A stretch of DNA of 64,000 bases, taken from the NCBI GenBank assembly GCA_020637985.1, contig JACKJK010000006.1:62001-126000 (forward strand), in the 5' to 3' direction. A program made the translations under genes and the position numbers. The DNA comes from Rhodobiaceae bacterium. GTDB taxonomy: Bacteria; Pseudomonadota; Alphaproteobacteria; Rhizobiales; Tepidamorphaceae. Below are positions 51,966 to 61,569 of this stretch, in pieces (the stretch's first letter is position 1; each line of letters begins with the position of its first letter). Under the pieces are notes generated by a model, which worked only from the letters and a program-made list of their open reading frames with translations, was not told the DNA's origin and made no database searches.

Positions 51966-52618
51966 GGCGTCCACCGCAGGAAGTTGGCGATCAGCCGCAG
52001 GCCCAGCGTCTGGCTCTTTTCGGGATGGAACTGGGTACCGGCCATGTTGTCGCGTGCGACGAGCGCGGTGACCGCGCCGGCGTAGTCCGTCGTCGCGACG
52101 CATTGCGCCTTGTCGCTGGTCTTCAGGTGATAGGAGTGCACGAAGTAGGCGTGCAGCCCGTCCGGGCCGGTCGGTATGCCTTGGAGAACGGCGTGGGGGC
52201 GGGCGACATCGAGCGTGTTCCAGCCCATGTGCGGCACCTTCAGCGCCGGGTCGGCGGGCTCGATGCGCACGACGTCGCCGCCGATCCAGCCGAAGCCCGG
52301 CGTCTCGCCGTATTCGAGGCCGCGGTCGGCCATCAGCTGCATGCCGACGCAGATGCCGAGGAACGGGCGGCCCGCTTCGATCACCGCTTCGTTCAGCGCT
52401 TCCGGCATGCCAGCGACAGCGTGCAGGCCGGCGCGGCAGTCGGCGAAGGCGCCGACACCCGGCAGCACGACGCGGTCAGCCTTGCGCACCACCTCGGGAT
52501 CGGAGGTGACGAAAATGGAGCAATCCGCGCCGCTGTCGCGCGCGGCACGCGCGAAGGCCTTCTCGGCGGAGTGGAGATTGCCGGACCCGTAGTCGATGAT
52601 GGCAACGCTGGCGCTCAT
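51962..52618 (-). CDS. hisH: Imidazole glycerol phosphate synthase, glutaminase subunit
   Basis: Class I glutamine amidotransferase that feeds ammonia to HisF. The 218 residues begin [20 protein letters not shown], with the nucleophile Cys in [17 protein letters not shown] and the His-Glu pair in [17 protein letters not shown]. The ATG at 52618 overlaps the DUF2628 stop by 4 bp and the stop overlaps hisA, so DUF2628-hisH-hisA are translationally coupled. Confidence 0.97.
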   Translation of the reverse strand: MSASVAIIDYGSGNLHSAEKAFARAARDSGADCSIFVTSDPEVVRKADRVVLPGVGAFADCRAGLHAVAGMPEALNEAVIEAGRPFLGICVGMQLMADRGLEYGETPGFGWIGGDVVRIEPADPALKVPHMGWNTLDVARPHAVLQGIPTGPDGLHAYFVHSYHLKTSDKAQCVATTDYAGAVTALVARDNMAGTQFHPEKSQTLGLRLIANFLRWTP

Positions 52619-53136
52619 CGGGCGCGGTCCGGGAACAGGCCGACGATGCCGGGCGCGGCGGGCGACGCCGGCGTGGTTGGCGCGCGCGAGATGGCAGGTC
52701 GCGCGGGAACCGCAGGTGCTGCCGGGCTTACCGACACGGTGCGGGCGGCGTCCCGCGCCAGCCAGCTCTCGAAGAACCTGCGCTCGCACTCCTGCCTGTC
52801 GCGGCCGCTGCATACGCCGAGCATGTCGTGGCCGCGCTGCGACAGGCTCCAGCGGCGCCAGCCGTTGGCTTCCAGTCCGACGAGCAGGGATGCGAGCAGA
52901 CCGACGATGGTGGCGGCACCATCGTACTGCGGATGGAATCGCACCAGCAGACCGAGCGCCACGGCACCCGCGAGCACCGCCAGGGAATGCCACCAGCAGC
53001 GGTGCGCCAGCAGCCAGAACAGTGGGACCAGCATGGCGGCGAGCGAAAAGCCGTCCTTGACGAAGACGACCGCGTCGCCGTCGCGCAACGACCTTGGCCG
53101 TGTGCCGGTCGGGGCGTGTGCGGTGTAGACAACCAT
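52615..53136 (-). CDS. DUF2628 domain-containing membrane protein
   Basis: A 173-residue protein starting [20 protein letters not shown], with hydrophobic segments [20 protein letters not shown] and [16 protein letters not shown], then a conserved-looking soluble block [20 protein letters not shown] and a Pro/Ala-rich tail. DUF2628 proteins have no known function but are routinely found between hisB and hisH in Rhizobiales. It overlaps hisH by 4 bp. The ATG at 53136 is preferred to a start at 53163. Confidence 0.85.
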   Translation of the reverse strand: MVVYTAHAPTGTRPRSLRDGDAVVFVKDGFSLAAMLVPLFWLLAHRCWWHSLAVLAGAVALGLLVRFHPQYDGAATIVGLLASLLVGLEANGWRRWSLSQRGHDMLGVCSGRDRQECERRFFESWLARDAARTVSVSPAAPAVPARPAISRAPTTPASPAAPGIVGLFPDRAR

Positions 53137-53189
53137 TCTCGTACCTGACTTGCCCTGGCGCACGGCTTGCTGCCGCGCGCGGCGGGCCT

Positions 53190-53258
53190 GTTAAAGCGCC
53201 TATTGGCCGGGCACTCAAGTACCTGGATTCAGGCGTGTCTCCGGCAAAGCGCTCTAGG
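53190..53258. repeat. CTAG-bounded repeat remnant at the hisB 3' end
   Basis: The 13-mer AAAGCGCTCTAGG at 53246-53258 is identical to the end of the composite repeat at 8621-8633. On the minus strand CTAGAGCGCTTTGCCGG follows directly from the hisB reading frame, and the hisB stop codon TAG is the TAG of this CTAG. The rest includes CCTG-GATT-CAGG (53222-53233) but no second long palindrome, so it may be a degenerate or different member of the family. Confidence 0.5.
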
Positions 53259-53856
53259 CACTCAAGGTGCCTTTCGTCGAGGGAACGCGGTCTGCCGCGC
53301 GCGGGTCGGTCTCGAACGCGCCACGCAGCGCACGCGCCACGCCCTTGAAACAGGATTCGGCGATGTGGTGGGAATTGTCGCCATAGACGTTTTCCACGTG
53401 CAGCGTGATGCGGGCGTGCTGCGAGAGTGCCTGGAAGAACTCGCGGAAAAGCTCGGTGTCCATCGCGCCGATCTTCTCGGAGGGAAAACTCACCCGCCAG
53501 ACGAGGAACGGCCGGCCGGACACGTCCACCGCGACGCGCGTCAGGGCTTCATCCATCGGCAGGTCGGCGGAAGCGTAGCGCGTGATGCCGCGGCGTTCGC
53601 CGAGCGCCTCGGCGATGGCCTGGCCGAGCGTGATGCCGACATCCTCGGTGGTATGGTGCATGTCGATGTGCAGGTCGCCCTTTGCCGCGATCTCGATGTC
53701 GATCAGGCCGTGGCGGGCGACCTGTTCCAGCATGTGGTCGAGAAAGCCGATGCCGGTGGCGATCTTCGCCTTGCCGGTTCCGTCGAGGTCGACGGCAACG
53801 GTAACGTCGGTTTCGTTGGTCTTGCGCGAAAGCTTCGCGCGACGGGCCTTGCTCAT
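53254..53856 (-). CDS. hisB: Imidazoleglycerol-phosphate dehydratase
   Basis: Mn-dependent dehydratase of histidine synthesis, 200 residues, monofunctional form without the phosphatase domain. Metal ligands are visible in [34 protein letters not shown] and [16 protein letters not shown]. The ATG at 53856 ([17 protein letters not shown]) fits the family. It heads the his run and is divergent from hslV by 199 bp. The stop codon lies in the CTAG end of a repeat element. Confidence 0.97.
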   Translation of the reverse strand: MSKARRAKLSRKTNETDVTVAVDLDGTGKAKIATGIGFLDHMLEQVARHGLIDIEIAAKGDLHIDMHHTTEDVGITLGQAIAEALGERRGITRYASADLPMDEALTRVAVDVSGRPFLVWRVSFPSEKIGAMDTELFREFFQALSQHARITLHVENVYGDNSHHIAESCFKGVARALRGAFETDPRAADRVPSTKGTLSA

Positions 53857-53999
53857 ACCGCACCTGTTTCCTGACGCCGGACGCGCCATGCATCGCGTGC
53901 GCCCAGCCGTACGCGCACATGGCGCGGCTTTTACCAGCGTGATTGCGCCGGCGCCAGCCTCGCGCGGGCGAACCGGTTAACCGCGCGCGCCCTCACCGC

Positions 54000-54028
54000 C
54001 TTCTAAAAGCCGCACGCAACGCCTACAT
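54000..54028 (+). promoter_or_regulatory. Candidate RpoH promoter for hslVU
   Basis: CTTCTA (54000-54005), 16 bases, then CCTACAT (54022-54028), 27 bases before the hslV start. It fits CTTGAC-N16/17-CyTATnT with mismatches in both boxes, and has the same spacer as the dnaK and grpE candidates. hslVU belongs to the heat-shock regulon in many proteobacteria. Confidence 0.4.
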
Positions 54029-54055
54029 GGAACCTTCGGCAAGGTAGCGGGAGAC

Positions 54056-54625
54056 ATGGGCGCGATGGCGCACAATGACGACACCATGGTCTGGCACGGA
54101 ACGACCATCATCACCGTGCGCAAGGGCGGCAAGGTGGTCGTCGCCGGCGACGGCCAGGTCAGCCTCGGCGACACCGTGATCAAGCATTCGGCGAAGAAGG
54201 TGCGCCGGATCGGCTCGGAAGGCCGCGTGCTTGCAGGCTTCGCCGGGGCGACGGCGGACGCCTTCGCGCTGTTCGACCGCCTGGAAAAGAAGCTGGAGCA
54301 GTATCCCGGGCAGTTGACACGCGCTGCCGTGGAACTCGCCAAGGACTGGCGAACGGACCGGGCTTTGCGCAACCTGCAGGCGATGATGATCGTGGCTGAT
54401 GAAAAGGTCAGCCTCGTCGTCACCGGCACCGGCGACGTGCTGGAGCCGGAAGACGGCATCACCGCGATCGGGTCGGGCGGCAACTACGCGCTGGCCGCTG
54501 CACGCGCGCTCGCCGATACCGATTCGGACGCCGAACAGATCGCCCGCAAGGCGATGGCGATCGCCGCGCAAATCTGCGTCTACACCAATGACAAGGTCAC
54601 GGTGGAGACGCTGGATGCTAAGTGA
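54056..54625 (+). CDS. hslV: ATP-dependent protease subunit HslV (ClpQ)
   Basis: Proteasome-like peptidase of the HslUV complex, 189 residues. The catalytic N-terminal threonine of the mature protein lies in [15 protein letters not shown], and [40 protein letters not shown] and [18 protein letters not shown] are typical. Either the ATG at 54056 or the one at 54065 could start it; GGGAG lies just before both. Its 3' end overlaps the next gene by 11 bp. Confidence 0.97.
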   Translation: MGAMAHNDDTMVWHGTTIITVRKGGKVVVAGDGQVSLGDTVIKHSAKKVRRIGSEGRVLAGFAGATADAFALFDRLEKKLEQYPGQLTRAAVELAKDWRTDRALRNLQAMMIVADEKVSLVVTGTGDVLEPEDGITAIGSGGNYALAAARALADTDSDAEQIARKAMAIAAQICVYTNDKVTVETLDAK

Positions 54626-55709
54626 GGCCGACCTCGAACACGCGGTGCGCGAGGGCGTCATCTCCGAGGACCAGCGCGCGCGCATCCTGGCCATCGCGAG
54701 GCAGGATGCGGGCGGCAAGGCGAGCTACGCAAGCCCGGACGAGCCATTCCGGCTGTTCCGGGGGTTCAGGGATTTCTTCCTAGCGATCGGGCTGCTCGTC
54801 TTCGCGCTCGGCATCGGGGGCAGCGCGCTCGAACTCCTCAACCTCAACTGGCCGGTTTTGATCTCCGCCGAACGGCCCTTCATCGGCGCGATCACGTTCG
54901 GGGCGGTTTCCTGCATAGGGTGGCTGTTCGGCGAACTGGTGACCCGCCGGTTGCGGATGCCGCTGTCTTCGATGGTCGTGGTGGTCGCCTTCTGCGGGGC
55001 TGTCGCGCTGGCCACCAGCTTCCTTGCCGCTGCGCTTTTCAGCCAGCTGCACGGCGAGACACTTGTGATGAGCGTGACGACCGCAAGCGCGCTGGCGAGC
55101 ATCGGTGCAGCCGCCCTGTTCTACTGGCGCTTCGGCCTGCCTTTCGTGCTGCTGCCGCTGGCGGCTTCCGCCGTCGTCGCCATCTTCACGGCAGCGATGA
55201 TCGCTGCGCCCGAATTCGCCGACGAGAACCTCCAGCTTCTGCTGGGAATTCTCGGCGTCGGCGTCTTCGTCGCCGCGATGCGCTACGATCTTTCCGATCC
55301 GAATCGGCTGTCGCGGCGCTCGGAATGCGCCTTCTGGCTGCATCTGCTCGCCGCGCCGCTGATGGTTCACTCCGCCGTCGCGCCGTTCCGCACGGAACTC
55401 TATGCCGGACGCACAGACGCGGCAGTCTACGTGCTCGCGATCATCGCCTTGCTTGCCGTCGTCGCGTTGGTCATCGACCGCCGCGCGCTCCTCGTTTCCG
55501 GGCTCGTCTATCTCGGCGCCGCGATCGCCACTTCGCTGCAGACGCTGGCCGGGCCGGGACTGGGCTTCGTTCCCTATACCCTGTTCACACTCGGCGCCGT
55601 GCTGGTCGCGCTCGGTGTCGGCTGGGCGCCAGCGCGCAGGCTCGTCCTTGCGCTGCTTCCCGAAGGCCCGCTGCTCGACCGCCTGCCTCCCGCCTCATTC
55701 GAAAGCTGA
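54615..55709 (+). CDS. Multi-pass membrane protein, DUF2157-like, between hslV and hslU
   Basis: A 364-residue protein that I do not recognise with certainty. It begins [20 protein letters not shown], a short cytoplasmic region, then about ten hydrophobic segments such as [40 protein letters not shown] and [20 protein letters not shown]. The start-plus-helices layout resembles DUF2157 proteins. It overlaps hslV by 11 bp and ends six bases before hslU, so it must be translated from the hslVU mRNA. Most Rhizobiales have hslV and hslU adjacent or split by an acetyltransferase gene. Confidence 0.8.
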   Translation: MLSEADLEHAVREGVISEDQRARILAIARQDAGGKASYASPDEPFRLFRGFRDFFLAIGLLVFALGIGGSALELLNLNWPVLISAERPFIGAITFGAVSCIGWLFGELVTRRLRMPLSSMVVVVAFCGAVALATSFLAAALFSQLHGETLVMSVTTASALASIGAAALFYWRFGLPFVLLPLAASAVVAIFTAAMIAAPEFADENLQLLLGILGVGVFVAAMRYDLSDPNRLSRRSECAFWLHLLAAPLMVHSAVAPFRTELYAGRTDAAVYVLAIIALLAVVALVIDRRALLVSGLVYLGAAIATSLQTLAGPGLGFVPYTLFTLGAVLVALGVGWAPARRLVLALLPEGPLLDRLPPASFES

Positions 55710-55715
55710 CACTCC

Positions 55716-57026
55716 ATGCCTGACTTTTCCCCCCGCGAGATCGTTTCGGAACTCGACCGCTACATCGTCGGCCAGAAGGACGCCAAGCGCGCCGTCGCCA
55801 TCGCGCTGAGGAACCGCTGGCGTAGGCAGCAGGTCGAGGGACCGCTATCGGAAGAAATCCAGCCCAAGAACATACTGATGATCGGCCCCACGGGCGTCGG
55901 CAAGACGGAAATCTCGCGCCGGCTGGCGAAGCTCGCCGACGCGCCGTTCCTGAAGGTCGAAGCGACGAAGTTCACCGAGGTGGGCTACGTCGGGCGCGAC
56001 GTGGAACAGATCGTGCGCGACCTCGTCGAGGTCGCCATCGGCCTGATCAAGGCGAAGAAGCGCAAGGAGGTCGAGGCGCGCGCGCATCTGGCCGCCGAGG
56101 ACCGTGTGCTCGACGCGCTGGTCGGCGCCAACGCGAGCCAGGCGACGAAGGATTCGTTCCGCAAGAAGCTGCGCGAAGGGCAGCTCGACGACAAGGAGAT
56201 CGAGCTCGAGGTGCGCGGCGGCGGTGGCGGCGCGCCGATGTTCGAGATCCCCGGCATGCCCGGTGCGCAGATGGGCATGATCAATCTCGGCGACATGTTC
56301 GGCAAGACGTTCGGCGGTGCTGGCAAGAAACGAAAGGTGCTGGTTCGCGACAGCCACGACCTGTTGCTGGCGGAAGAAGCCGACAAGCTGATCGACGAGG
56401 AGCAGACGGTCCAGGAGGCGATCGCGCTGACCGAGAACAACGGCATCGTCTTCCTCGACGAGATCGACAAGATCTGCGCCGGCGGACAGCGCGTCGGCGG
56501 TGCGGACGTGTCTCGCGAGGGCGTGCAGCGCGACCTGCTGCCGCTGATCGAGGGCACGACGGTTGCCACCAAGCACGGACCGGTGAAGACCGACCACGTC
56601 CTGTTCATCGCCTCGGGCGCGTTCCATGTCGCCAAGCCGTCCGACCTGCTTCCCGAGTTGCAGGGCCGATTGCCGATCCGCGTCGAGTTGCGGGCGCTGA
56701 CGGAGGACGACTTCCGCCGAATCCTGACCGACACCGAGGCTAGCCTGATCAAGCAATACGTGGCGCTGATGGACACCGAGGGCGTGACGCTGGAGTTCAC
56801 CGACGATGCCATCGTCGAAATCGCCGGCATCGCGGTTGCGGTGAATTCGTCGGTGGAGAACATCGGCGCGCGGCGTTTGCAGACGGTGATGGAGCGGGTG
56901 CTCGACGAGATCAGCTTCGACGCACCGGACCGCGGCGGCGAGACATTGACGATCGATGCAGGCTACGTGCGCGAGCACGTCGGCGATCTCGCCAGGAACG
57001 CCGACCTCAGCCGTTACATCCTCTAG
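55716..57026 (+). CDS. hslU: ATP-dependent protease ATPase subunit HslU (ClpY)
   Basis: AAA+ unfoldase of the HslUV protease, 436 residues. It has [20 protein letters not shown], Walker [20 protein letters not shown], the I-domain, Walker [14 protein letters not shown] and the C-terminal [19 protein letters not shown] ending in DLSRYIL, the tail that inserts into HslV. The stop codon TAG is part of the CTCTAG that begins the palindromic repeat at 57021-57140. Confidence 0.98.
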   Translation: MPDFSPREIVSELDRYIVGQKDAKRAVAIALRNRWRRQQVEGPLSEEIQPKNILMIGPTGVGKTEISRRLAKLADAPFLKVEATKFTEVGYVGRDVEQIVRDLVEVAIGLIKAKKRKEVEARAHLAAEDRVLDALVGANASQATKDSFRKKLREGQLDDKEIELEVRGGGGGAPMFEIPGMPGAQMGMINLGDMFGKTFGGAGKKRKVLVRDSHDLLLAEEADKLIDEEQTVQEAIALTENNGIVFLDEIDKICAGGQRVGGADVSREGVQRDLLPLIEGTTVATKHGPVKTDHVLFIASGAFHVAKPSDLLPELQGRLPIRVELRALTEDDFRRILTDTEASLIKQYVALMDTEGVTLEFTDDAIVEIAGIAVAVNSSVENIGARRLQTVMERVLDEISFDAPDRGGETLTIDAGYVREHVGDLARNADLSRYIL

Positions 57027-57140
57027 AACATGTTCAGCTCAAGTTGAACGGACTTGAGCGACAAGTACATGCTCAAAGCATTGAATATGCAGCGAATTCT
57101 TGTCGTTCAGATGATTCCGCCTGAACGGAATTCGCTCTAG
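57021..57140. repeat. Composite palindromic repeat, copy B (after hslU)
   Basis: A 120-bp element bounded by CTCTAG at both ends (57021-57026 and 57135-57140). Its first hairpin has GCTCAAGT-TGAACGG-ACTTGAGC as the core (57037 onward), enclosed by ACATG/CATGT-like arms; its second has GAATTC...GAATTC-like arms enclosing CGTTCAG and CTGAACG. Both hairpins match the reverse complement of 20867-20978, differing at scattered positions and in the linker. It starts on the hslU stop codon and fills most of the gap to the XRE gene. Confidence 0.85.
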
Positions 57141-57179
57141 CGGACAGCACTGGCCTTACCCCTGCCGGACTGCGGCAGT

Positions 57180-57569
57180 TCACTGCCCCTGAGCACCGCG
57201 CTGGCGCGGTTTCCTCGTACGCTGCTCGAGAACCGCCTCGAGCGCGTCGAGTGTCGTTTCGTCGAACCGGTGGATGTCGCGCGCGATCCGGTTGGCAAGC
57301 CGCGTCGCCTTCGGCGAAAGGCCCGCAGTGTCGACGGTGACGCGCGGATCAGACAAGGCGGCCAGGCGCTGCAGTTCTTCCGCCTCGTCCCAGATCACAT
57401 TGAAGAAGCCGATGATCGCCTGAACCATCGCGAAAGTGGGCCGGCCGCGCCGGCCATGCTCGAGCGCCGAGATATAGGCGGGCGAGACCTTCAGCTGCGC
57501 CGCCATCGCCGACAGGGTGACGCCGCGGTCGCGGCGCATCTGGCGCAGGCGGGCGCCGAAGGGCGTCAT
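57180..57569 (-). CDS. XRE-family helix-turn-helix regulator
   Basis: A 129-residue DNA-binding protein. The helix-turn-helix occupies about residues 4-60, with FGARLRQMRRDRGVTLSAMA and LKVSPAYISALEHGRRGRP (recognition helix), followed by FAMVQAIIGFFNVIWDEAEE. The C-terminal half (SPKATRLANRIARDIHRFDE) is conserved in the rhizobial family. Its ATG overlaps the smr stop by 4 bp, so the two are translated together. Targets are unknown. Confidence 0.9.
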   Translation of the reverse strand: MTPFGARLRQMRRDRGVTLSAMAAQLKVSPAYISALEHGRRGRPTFAMVQAIIGFFNVIWDEAEELQRLAALSDPRVTVDTAGLSPKATRLANRIARDIHRFDETTLDALEAVLEQRTRKPRQRGAQGQ

Positions 57570-58174
57570 GGCTTGCCCTGCCCTGCCCGCTTGCGGCTCC
57601 TGAGCTGCACATAGAATGCACCTTCGCCGCCGTGGCCGCGGGCCGCGGGCTGGAACCCGGCGACGAGATGGCGGAACGGCGGTGTCGCGAGCCAGGCGGG
57701 GACCGCCCGGCGCAACACGCCGCGCTCGCCCTCGCTCCACCATTCGCCGGTGTCGCCGACGTCGCGGCCCTTGCCGGTGATGATCAGGACCACCCTGCTG
57801 CCGGTCTCCTGGGCATGGCGCAGGAAGGCGAGCAGGCGATGGTGGGCTTCCGTCTGGCGTAGGCCGTGCAGGTCGATGCGGGCATCGGGGCCCTGGGCGC
57901 GCCTGAGCTGGCGCATGCCGAACTGGTCGAGGCCGGGCGCATGCGCAGCCGGCAGCGCGACAGCGAGGGGCACGGCGGGAGGTGCGGGTTTGGCGGGGCC
58001 AGGCGGGCGGACCGGCTTTTCGACGCGCGGCTTTTCCGCCTTGGGCGGCTGCGCCGCGTCCTGCCGTGGCAACGCCTTCGCGGTCGCCTTGTGCTGGCGT
58101 TGCAGCGGGCGGACGGTTTCGGCCAGCCTTTCCCAGTCCTTGCGCTCCATGTCCGTCAGCTTGCGGCGCGACAT
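57566..58174 (-). CDS. Smr/MutS2-type domain protein
   Basis: A 202-residue protein with a Lys/Pro/Ala-rich N-terminal half and a C-terminal Smr domain. Domain hallmarks are ARIDLHGLRQTEAHHRLLAF (LDLHG-type motif), VVLIITGKGRDV (TGKG) and GGEGAFYVQLRSRKR. Smr domains act as endonucleases in several systems; recent work on bacterial Smr proteins links some to ribosome rescue, but that is not shown here. It follows mltA by 10 bp and overlaps the XRE gene. Confidence 0.92.
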   Translation of the reverse strand: MSRRKLTDMERKDWERLAETVRPLQRQHKATAKALPRQDAAQPPKAEKPRVEKPVRPPGPAKPAPPAVPLAVALPAAHAPGLDQFGMRQLRRAQGPDARIDLHGLRQTEAHHRLLAFLRHAQETGSRVVLIITGKGRDVGDTGEWWSEGERGVLRRAVPAWLATPPFRHLVAGFQPAARGHGGEGAFYVQLRSRKRAGQGKP

Positions 58175-58184
58175 GGGCCGGTCT

Positions 58185-59420
58185 TCAGCGCTGCGCCGGC
58201 TGCGACCGCGGGCGCAGCACGTGGAAGGTGGCGGGGTGGCTGATGCGCCCGGCGATCTCTCCGGCTTGCGCACCCGTTCCCCAGAACAGGTCGCCGCGTG
58301 CAGGTCCGCGGATTGCCGAGCCGGTATCCTGCGCGATCATCAACCGGCGGAAGGGCTCGGTTCTCATTGCCGTGCCGGTCGGCAGGTCCGCGGTGATGAA
58401 CACCGGCGCGCCATACCCGATATGGCGGGGATCGACGGCGAGGCTGCGGCCGGGCGTCAGCGCCACGCCTTCCGCGCCGATCGGACCAAGCTCATCGGCA
58501 AGGCCCTCGATCACCTGGAAGAAAACGTAGGACGGGTTCACGGCGAGGATATCGCTGGCAAGGTCCGGATGCGCCTTCAGCCAGGCTTTCATCGCTTCGG
58601 CTGTCATGCCGGCTTCCGGGACCAGCCCGCGTTCGATCATGGCGCGCCCGGCGGATCGATAGGGATGGCCGTTCTTGCCGGCATAGCCGAGACGCATTGT
58701 CGAACCATCGGCGACGCGGACGCGTACCGAGCCCTGGATGTGGACGAAATAGGCGTCGACCTCGTTGCGCAGCCAGACGAGCGGAACGAGGCCATTCCGG
58801 CCTTGCGGATCCGACAGGGCGGCGCGTTCGGGATAGGGTTCGAGGCCGGCCGGCGTACGCCGCGCCGCCGTGAGCCCTTCCGGCAAGCCAGAGGGCAGCT
58901 TGGCGGGACCTACGGGCACGAGATCAACGGGACGCGCATAGAGCGGTGCCGGGTGATTCGGGTCAGGCGCGAGCGCTCCATCGAGCTCGGGTTCGTAGTA
59001 GGCGGTTACATGGCCCGGCGCGTTGCCGGGAAGGACGACGGGCACCGGCTCGAACCAGGTTTCAAAGAAGCGGCGCGCCGATTCGCCATCGAAACGGCTG
59101 GCGCCGCCGGCTTCGATCAGCGCCTTGCAGGCGGGCTCGAGCGCCGGGTCATGGCGCGGAACGGCAGCATCGCGGGTCTGCTCGGCAAAGGCCAGTGCGG
59201 CGGCAACAACCGAAGGATGAGGCCCCGAACAGGAGCGCTCGAAGGTGCGTAGGGCAGCCAGTTGGTCGTCCTGCATCCAGCCGTCCAGGCTGGCGAAGGA
59301 GACAGGTTCGCCGGCCGCGCGTCCCTCCGTCACCGTTTGCGCGGACGCATTCATCGCGATCGTTCCGGCAAGGAAGGCCATTGCGGTGAAGCGCCTCGCG
59401 ATGTGCATCCCCGCTTGCAT
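58185..59420 (-). CDS. mltA: Membrane-bound lytic murein transglycosylase A family
   Basis: Peptidoglycan-cleaving enzyme of 411 residues that forms anhydromuramyl products. It has an N-terminal signal sequence (RRFTAMAFLAGTIAMNASAQ) without a clear lipobox, the MltA beta-barrel domain (AYYEPELDGALAPDPNHPAP, VWLRNEVDAYFVHIQGSVRV) and a C-terminal 3D domain with the catalytic Asp in LMIAQDTGSAIRGPARGDLF. Lack of a lipobox cysteine suggests a soluble periplasmic form. It lies between the tim44-like gene and smr, as in other Rhizobiales. Confidence 0.95.
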   Translation of the reverse strand: MQAGMHIARRFTAMAFLAGTIAMNASAQTVTEGRAAGEPVSFASLDGWMQDDQLAALRTFERSCSGPHPSVVAAALAFAEQTRDAAVPRHDPALEPACKALIEAGGASRFDGESARRFFETWFEPVPVVLPGNAPGHVTAYYEPELDGALAPDPNHPAPLYARPVDLVPVGPAKLPSGLPEGLTAARRTPAGLEPYPERAALSDPQGRNGLVPLVWLRNEVDAYFVHIQGSVRVRVADGSTMRLGYAGKNGHPYRSAGRAMIERGLVPEAGMTAEAMKAWLKAHPDLASDILAVNPSYVFFQVIEGLADELGPIGAEGVALTPGRSLAVDPRHIGYGAPVFITADLPTGTAMRTEPFRRLMIAQDTGSAIRGPARGDLFWGTGAQAGEIAGRISHPATFHVLRPRSQPAQR

Positions 59421-59438
59421 CGATGCGATGACCGGCGA

Positions 59439-60140
59439 TCAGTCCTCATCGCCTTCCGGCGATTCGGTGGAAACCAGCTTCCAGTTGGGATCGCGGCTCG
59501 AGATGTCGCGCGAAAACGACCAGATATCCGTCACGGTGGAGACCTGCGTCGGGTCCCCGGCAAGCACGGCGCCGTTTGCCGCAAGCGTCGCCGTCACCAT
59601 TTGCGAGACGAATGTCACCGTCAGCGTCGCGGTCTTGCCGGCAAGCGTCGCATCGCTGAGCTTGGCCGTATCGATGCCGACGAAATTCGATTGCACCTTC
59701 TCGCCGCGACTCTCGCGTTCGGCAATTGCCGTGACGAATCCATCATAGACCTCACGCGAAAGCAGCGGACGCAACGTGCGTCGGTCGCCGGCCGCATAGG
59801 CGGTGACGATCATCTCGTAGGCCGAGCGGGCGCCCTGCAGGAAGGTGTCGGCCGAAAAGGCCGGATCGATCTTGCGGATATCGGCCAGGGTCCGCTCCAG
59901 CGGCGTCTTCGGCTCCGGCTGTTCATCGGGCGTATCAACCGGCGAGGCCGGTGTCGCCGTGCGATCGGGCAGCGGGATCACCTTGCCCTCCTCGGCCGCG
60001 GCATCGCGTGCGCGCGCCATCTGCTCGCCCGTCGGGCGCTCGCTGCCCGTGCGGCGGCCGAGAACGCTGCGCAGACGCAGGAAGATCGCCACAGCGACGA
60101 CGAGGAAGATGATCGTGTAAATGTCGAAGAAATGGTTCAT
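59439..60140 (-). CDS. Tim44/TimA-like domain protein
   Basis: A 233-residue protein with one N-terminal membrane helix (FFDIYTIIFLVVAVAIFLRL), a charged Pro-rich linker, and a C-terminal Tim44-like domain (from about 95; FSADTFLQGARSAYEMIVTA, LRPLLSREVYDGFVTAIAER, TVTDIWSFSRDISSRDPNWK). Alphaproteobacterial TimA is the relative of mitochondrial Tim44, and its role in the bacterium is not settled. It is divergent from fxsA and next to mltA, the usual order. Confidence 0.93.
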   Translation of the reverse strand: MNHFFDIYTIIFLVVAVAIFLRLRSVLGRRTGSERPTGEQMARARDAAAEEGKVIPLPDRTATPASPVDTPDEQPEPKTPLERTLADIRKIDPAFSADTFLQGARSAYEMIVTAYAAGDRRTLRPLLSREVYDGFVTAIAERESRGEKVQSNFVGIDTAKLSDATLAGKTATLTVTFVSQMVTATLAANGAVLAGDPTQVSTVTDIWSFSRDISSRDPNWKLVSTESPEGDED

Positions 60141-60328
60141 TGCCCACCAACACCAACGCTGCTCGCACCGTCAGCCTCCGGTCGAGGCGACGGAGAACCG
60201 ACATGCACGCGACATACGGTCCTTAGCTACACATATAACAGTAGCGGTCGCGCATACTATGTAAGCACGCAGATCGCCCGGTCCAGTGCGGATGCAGCGC
60301 GAAGCCGATTTACGAGGTGCATATCGTG

Positions 60329-60835
60329 ATGTTTCGAGTCTTTCCGTTGCTGGCGGCGGCCTTCCTAGCGATTCCACTCGTCGAGATTGCCCTGTTCATC
60401 ATCGTGGGCGGCCGAATCGGAGCGCTGGCGACGATCCTGATCGTCATCGCCACGGGGATAGCCGGCGCGACGGTCGTTTCCTATCAGGGGCTTGCGGTCG
60501 TGCAGACGCTGCAGAAGGATCTGGCCGAGGGACGGCTTCCGGTCATGGCCGTGGTCGAGGGCTTCCTCCTGCTGGCCGCCGCGCTGTTGCTGATCACGCC
60601 GGGGTTTGCGACCGACGCGATCGGGTTTTCGCTGGCGCTGCCGCCAGTGCGGCGCTGGATCGCGGCACAGTTGCGCGGCAGCGGGCGCATCCGTGCGGTG
60701 TTCACCAGCGAAGCGGCCGAAGGACGCGCGCACTGGCATGGCGGGACCGGGGCCCGGGACGGCTACGGACCGATCATCGAGGGCGAAATCCTCGACAGCG
60801 ACCGTACAGGGCGCGACGCGCCAGACAGGAAATAA
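60329..60835 (+). CDS. fxsA: FxsA family membrane protein
   Basis: A 168-residue inner-membrane protein with three or four hydrophobic helices (LLAAAFLAIPLVEIALFIIV, ATILIVIATGIAGATVVSYQ, VVEGFLLLAAALLLITPGFA) and a soluble C-terminus. E. coli FxsA is linked to suppression of F-exclusion of phage T7; the cellular function is unknown. The ATG at 60329 is used; GTG codons at 60317 and 60326 are alternatives because the GAGG site lies at about 60314-60317. It precedes secB by 138 bp. Confidence 0.9.
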   Translation: MFRVFPLLAAAFLAIPLVEIALFIIVGGRIGALATILIVIATGIAGATVVSYQGLAVVQTLQKDLAEGRLPVMAVVEGFLLLAAALLLITPGFATDAIGFSLALPPVRRWIAAQLRGSGRIRAVFTSEAAEGRAHWHGGTGARDGYGPIIEGEILDSDRTGRDAPDRK

Positions 60836-60973
60836 ACTGCGCGAACCTTCATGGACCTCCGGCAACCTTGCCGCCTGTTGCCTGCCGTGATAGCGACGTT
60901 CGTGGATTTTCCGAGCGGCTTCACGGCGCTGGTTGCCGGGCCGGTCCTCAAGACCCTACCGAACGGATCACGC

Positions 60974-61465
60974 ATGGCAGACGAAAAGAGAACGGCCCCG
61001 GCCGCAGGCGGAGCAACGGCGGCGCCGTCGATCAACATTCTCGGGCAGTTCATCAAGGATCTCTCCTTCGAAAGCCCCAACCCGATGGCCGCGCTGGCGA
61101 GCTTCCAGGGCAAGGCTCCGCCGATGAACGTTTCGGTCAATGTCGGCGGCAAGGCGGTCTCCGACACCGACTTCGAGGTCGACCTGACCATCGAGGCCAA
61201 CGCGGGCGAGGCGGATGCGGTCGTCTTCAACCTCGAGCTGGTCTACTCGGCGATCCTGCGCGTGGAACACGCCAGCAAGGAGCAGCTGCACCCGATCGTC
61301 TTCATCGAAGGCCCGCGCATGCTGTTTCCCTTTGCCCGCCAGGTCGTTGCCAACGTGACGGGATCGGGCGGCGTGCCGCCAGTGCTGCTACAGCCGATCG
61401 ACTTCATCAGCCTCTACCGCCAGCGCCTGGCCCAGATGGCCAGCGAGACCGCGGGCAAGGCGTAA
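60974..61465 (+). CDS. secB: Protein-export chaperone SecB
   Basis: Cytoplasmic tetrameric chaperone that keeps preproteins unfolded and hands them to SecA. The 163 residues show SINILGQFIKDLSFESPNP, FEVDLTIEANAGEADAVVFN, LVYSAILRVEHASKEQLHP and GGVPPVLLQPIDFISLYRQR, the normal family blocks. The ATG at 60974 fits the typical MADE start. The stop is followed at once by an inverted repeat and it converges on dnaQ. Confidence 0.97.
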   Translation: MADEKRTAPAAGGATAAPSINILGQFIKDLSFESPNPMAALASFQGKAPPMNVSVNVGGKAVSDTDFEVDLTIEANAGEADAVVFNLELVYSAILRVEHASKEQLHPIVFIEGPRMLFPFARQVVANVTGSGGVPPVLLQPIDFISLYRQRLAQMASETAGKA

Positions 61466-61493
61466 CTGGGAATTCCGGGAATTCCCGTCCCAG
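61466..61493. other. Inverted repeat between convergent secB and dnaQ
   Basis: The base after the secB stop begins CTGGGA, and TCCCAG ends at 61493, enclosing the perfect palindrome GGGAATTCCC at about 61477-61486. It may act as a terminator for secB, though no T-tract follows; the remaining gap to dnaQ shows nothing clear. Confidence 0.4.
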
Positions 61494-61569
61494 CGCAGGC
61501 CAGGTCTTTCGGGAGACAACGATCTTCGCTGCCAGCGTGACGGGTTATGTATCGCTTGCGGGCGCCAGG

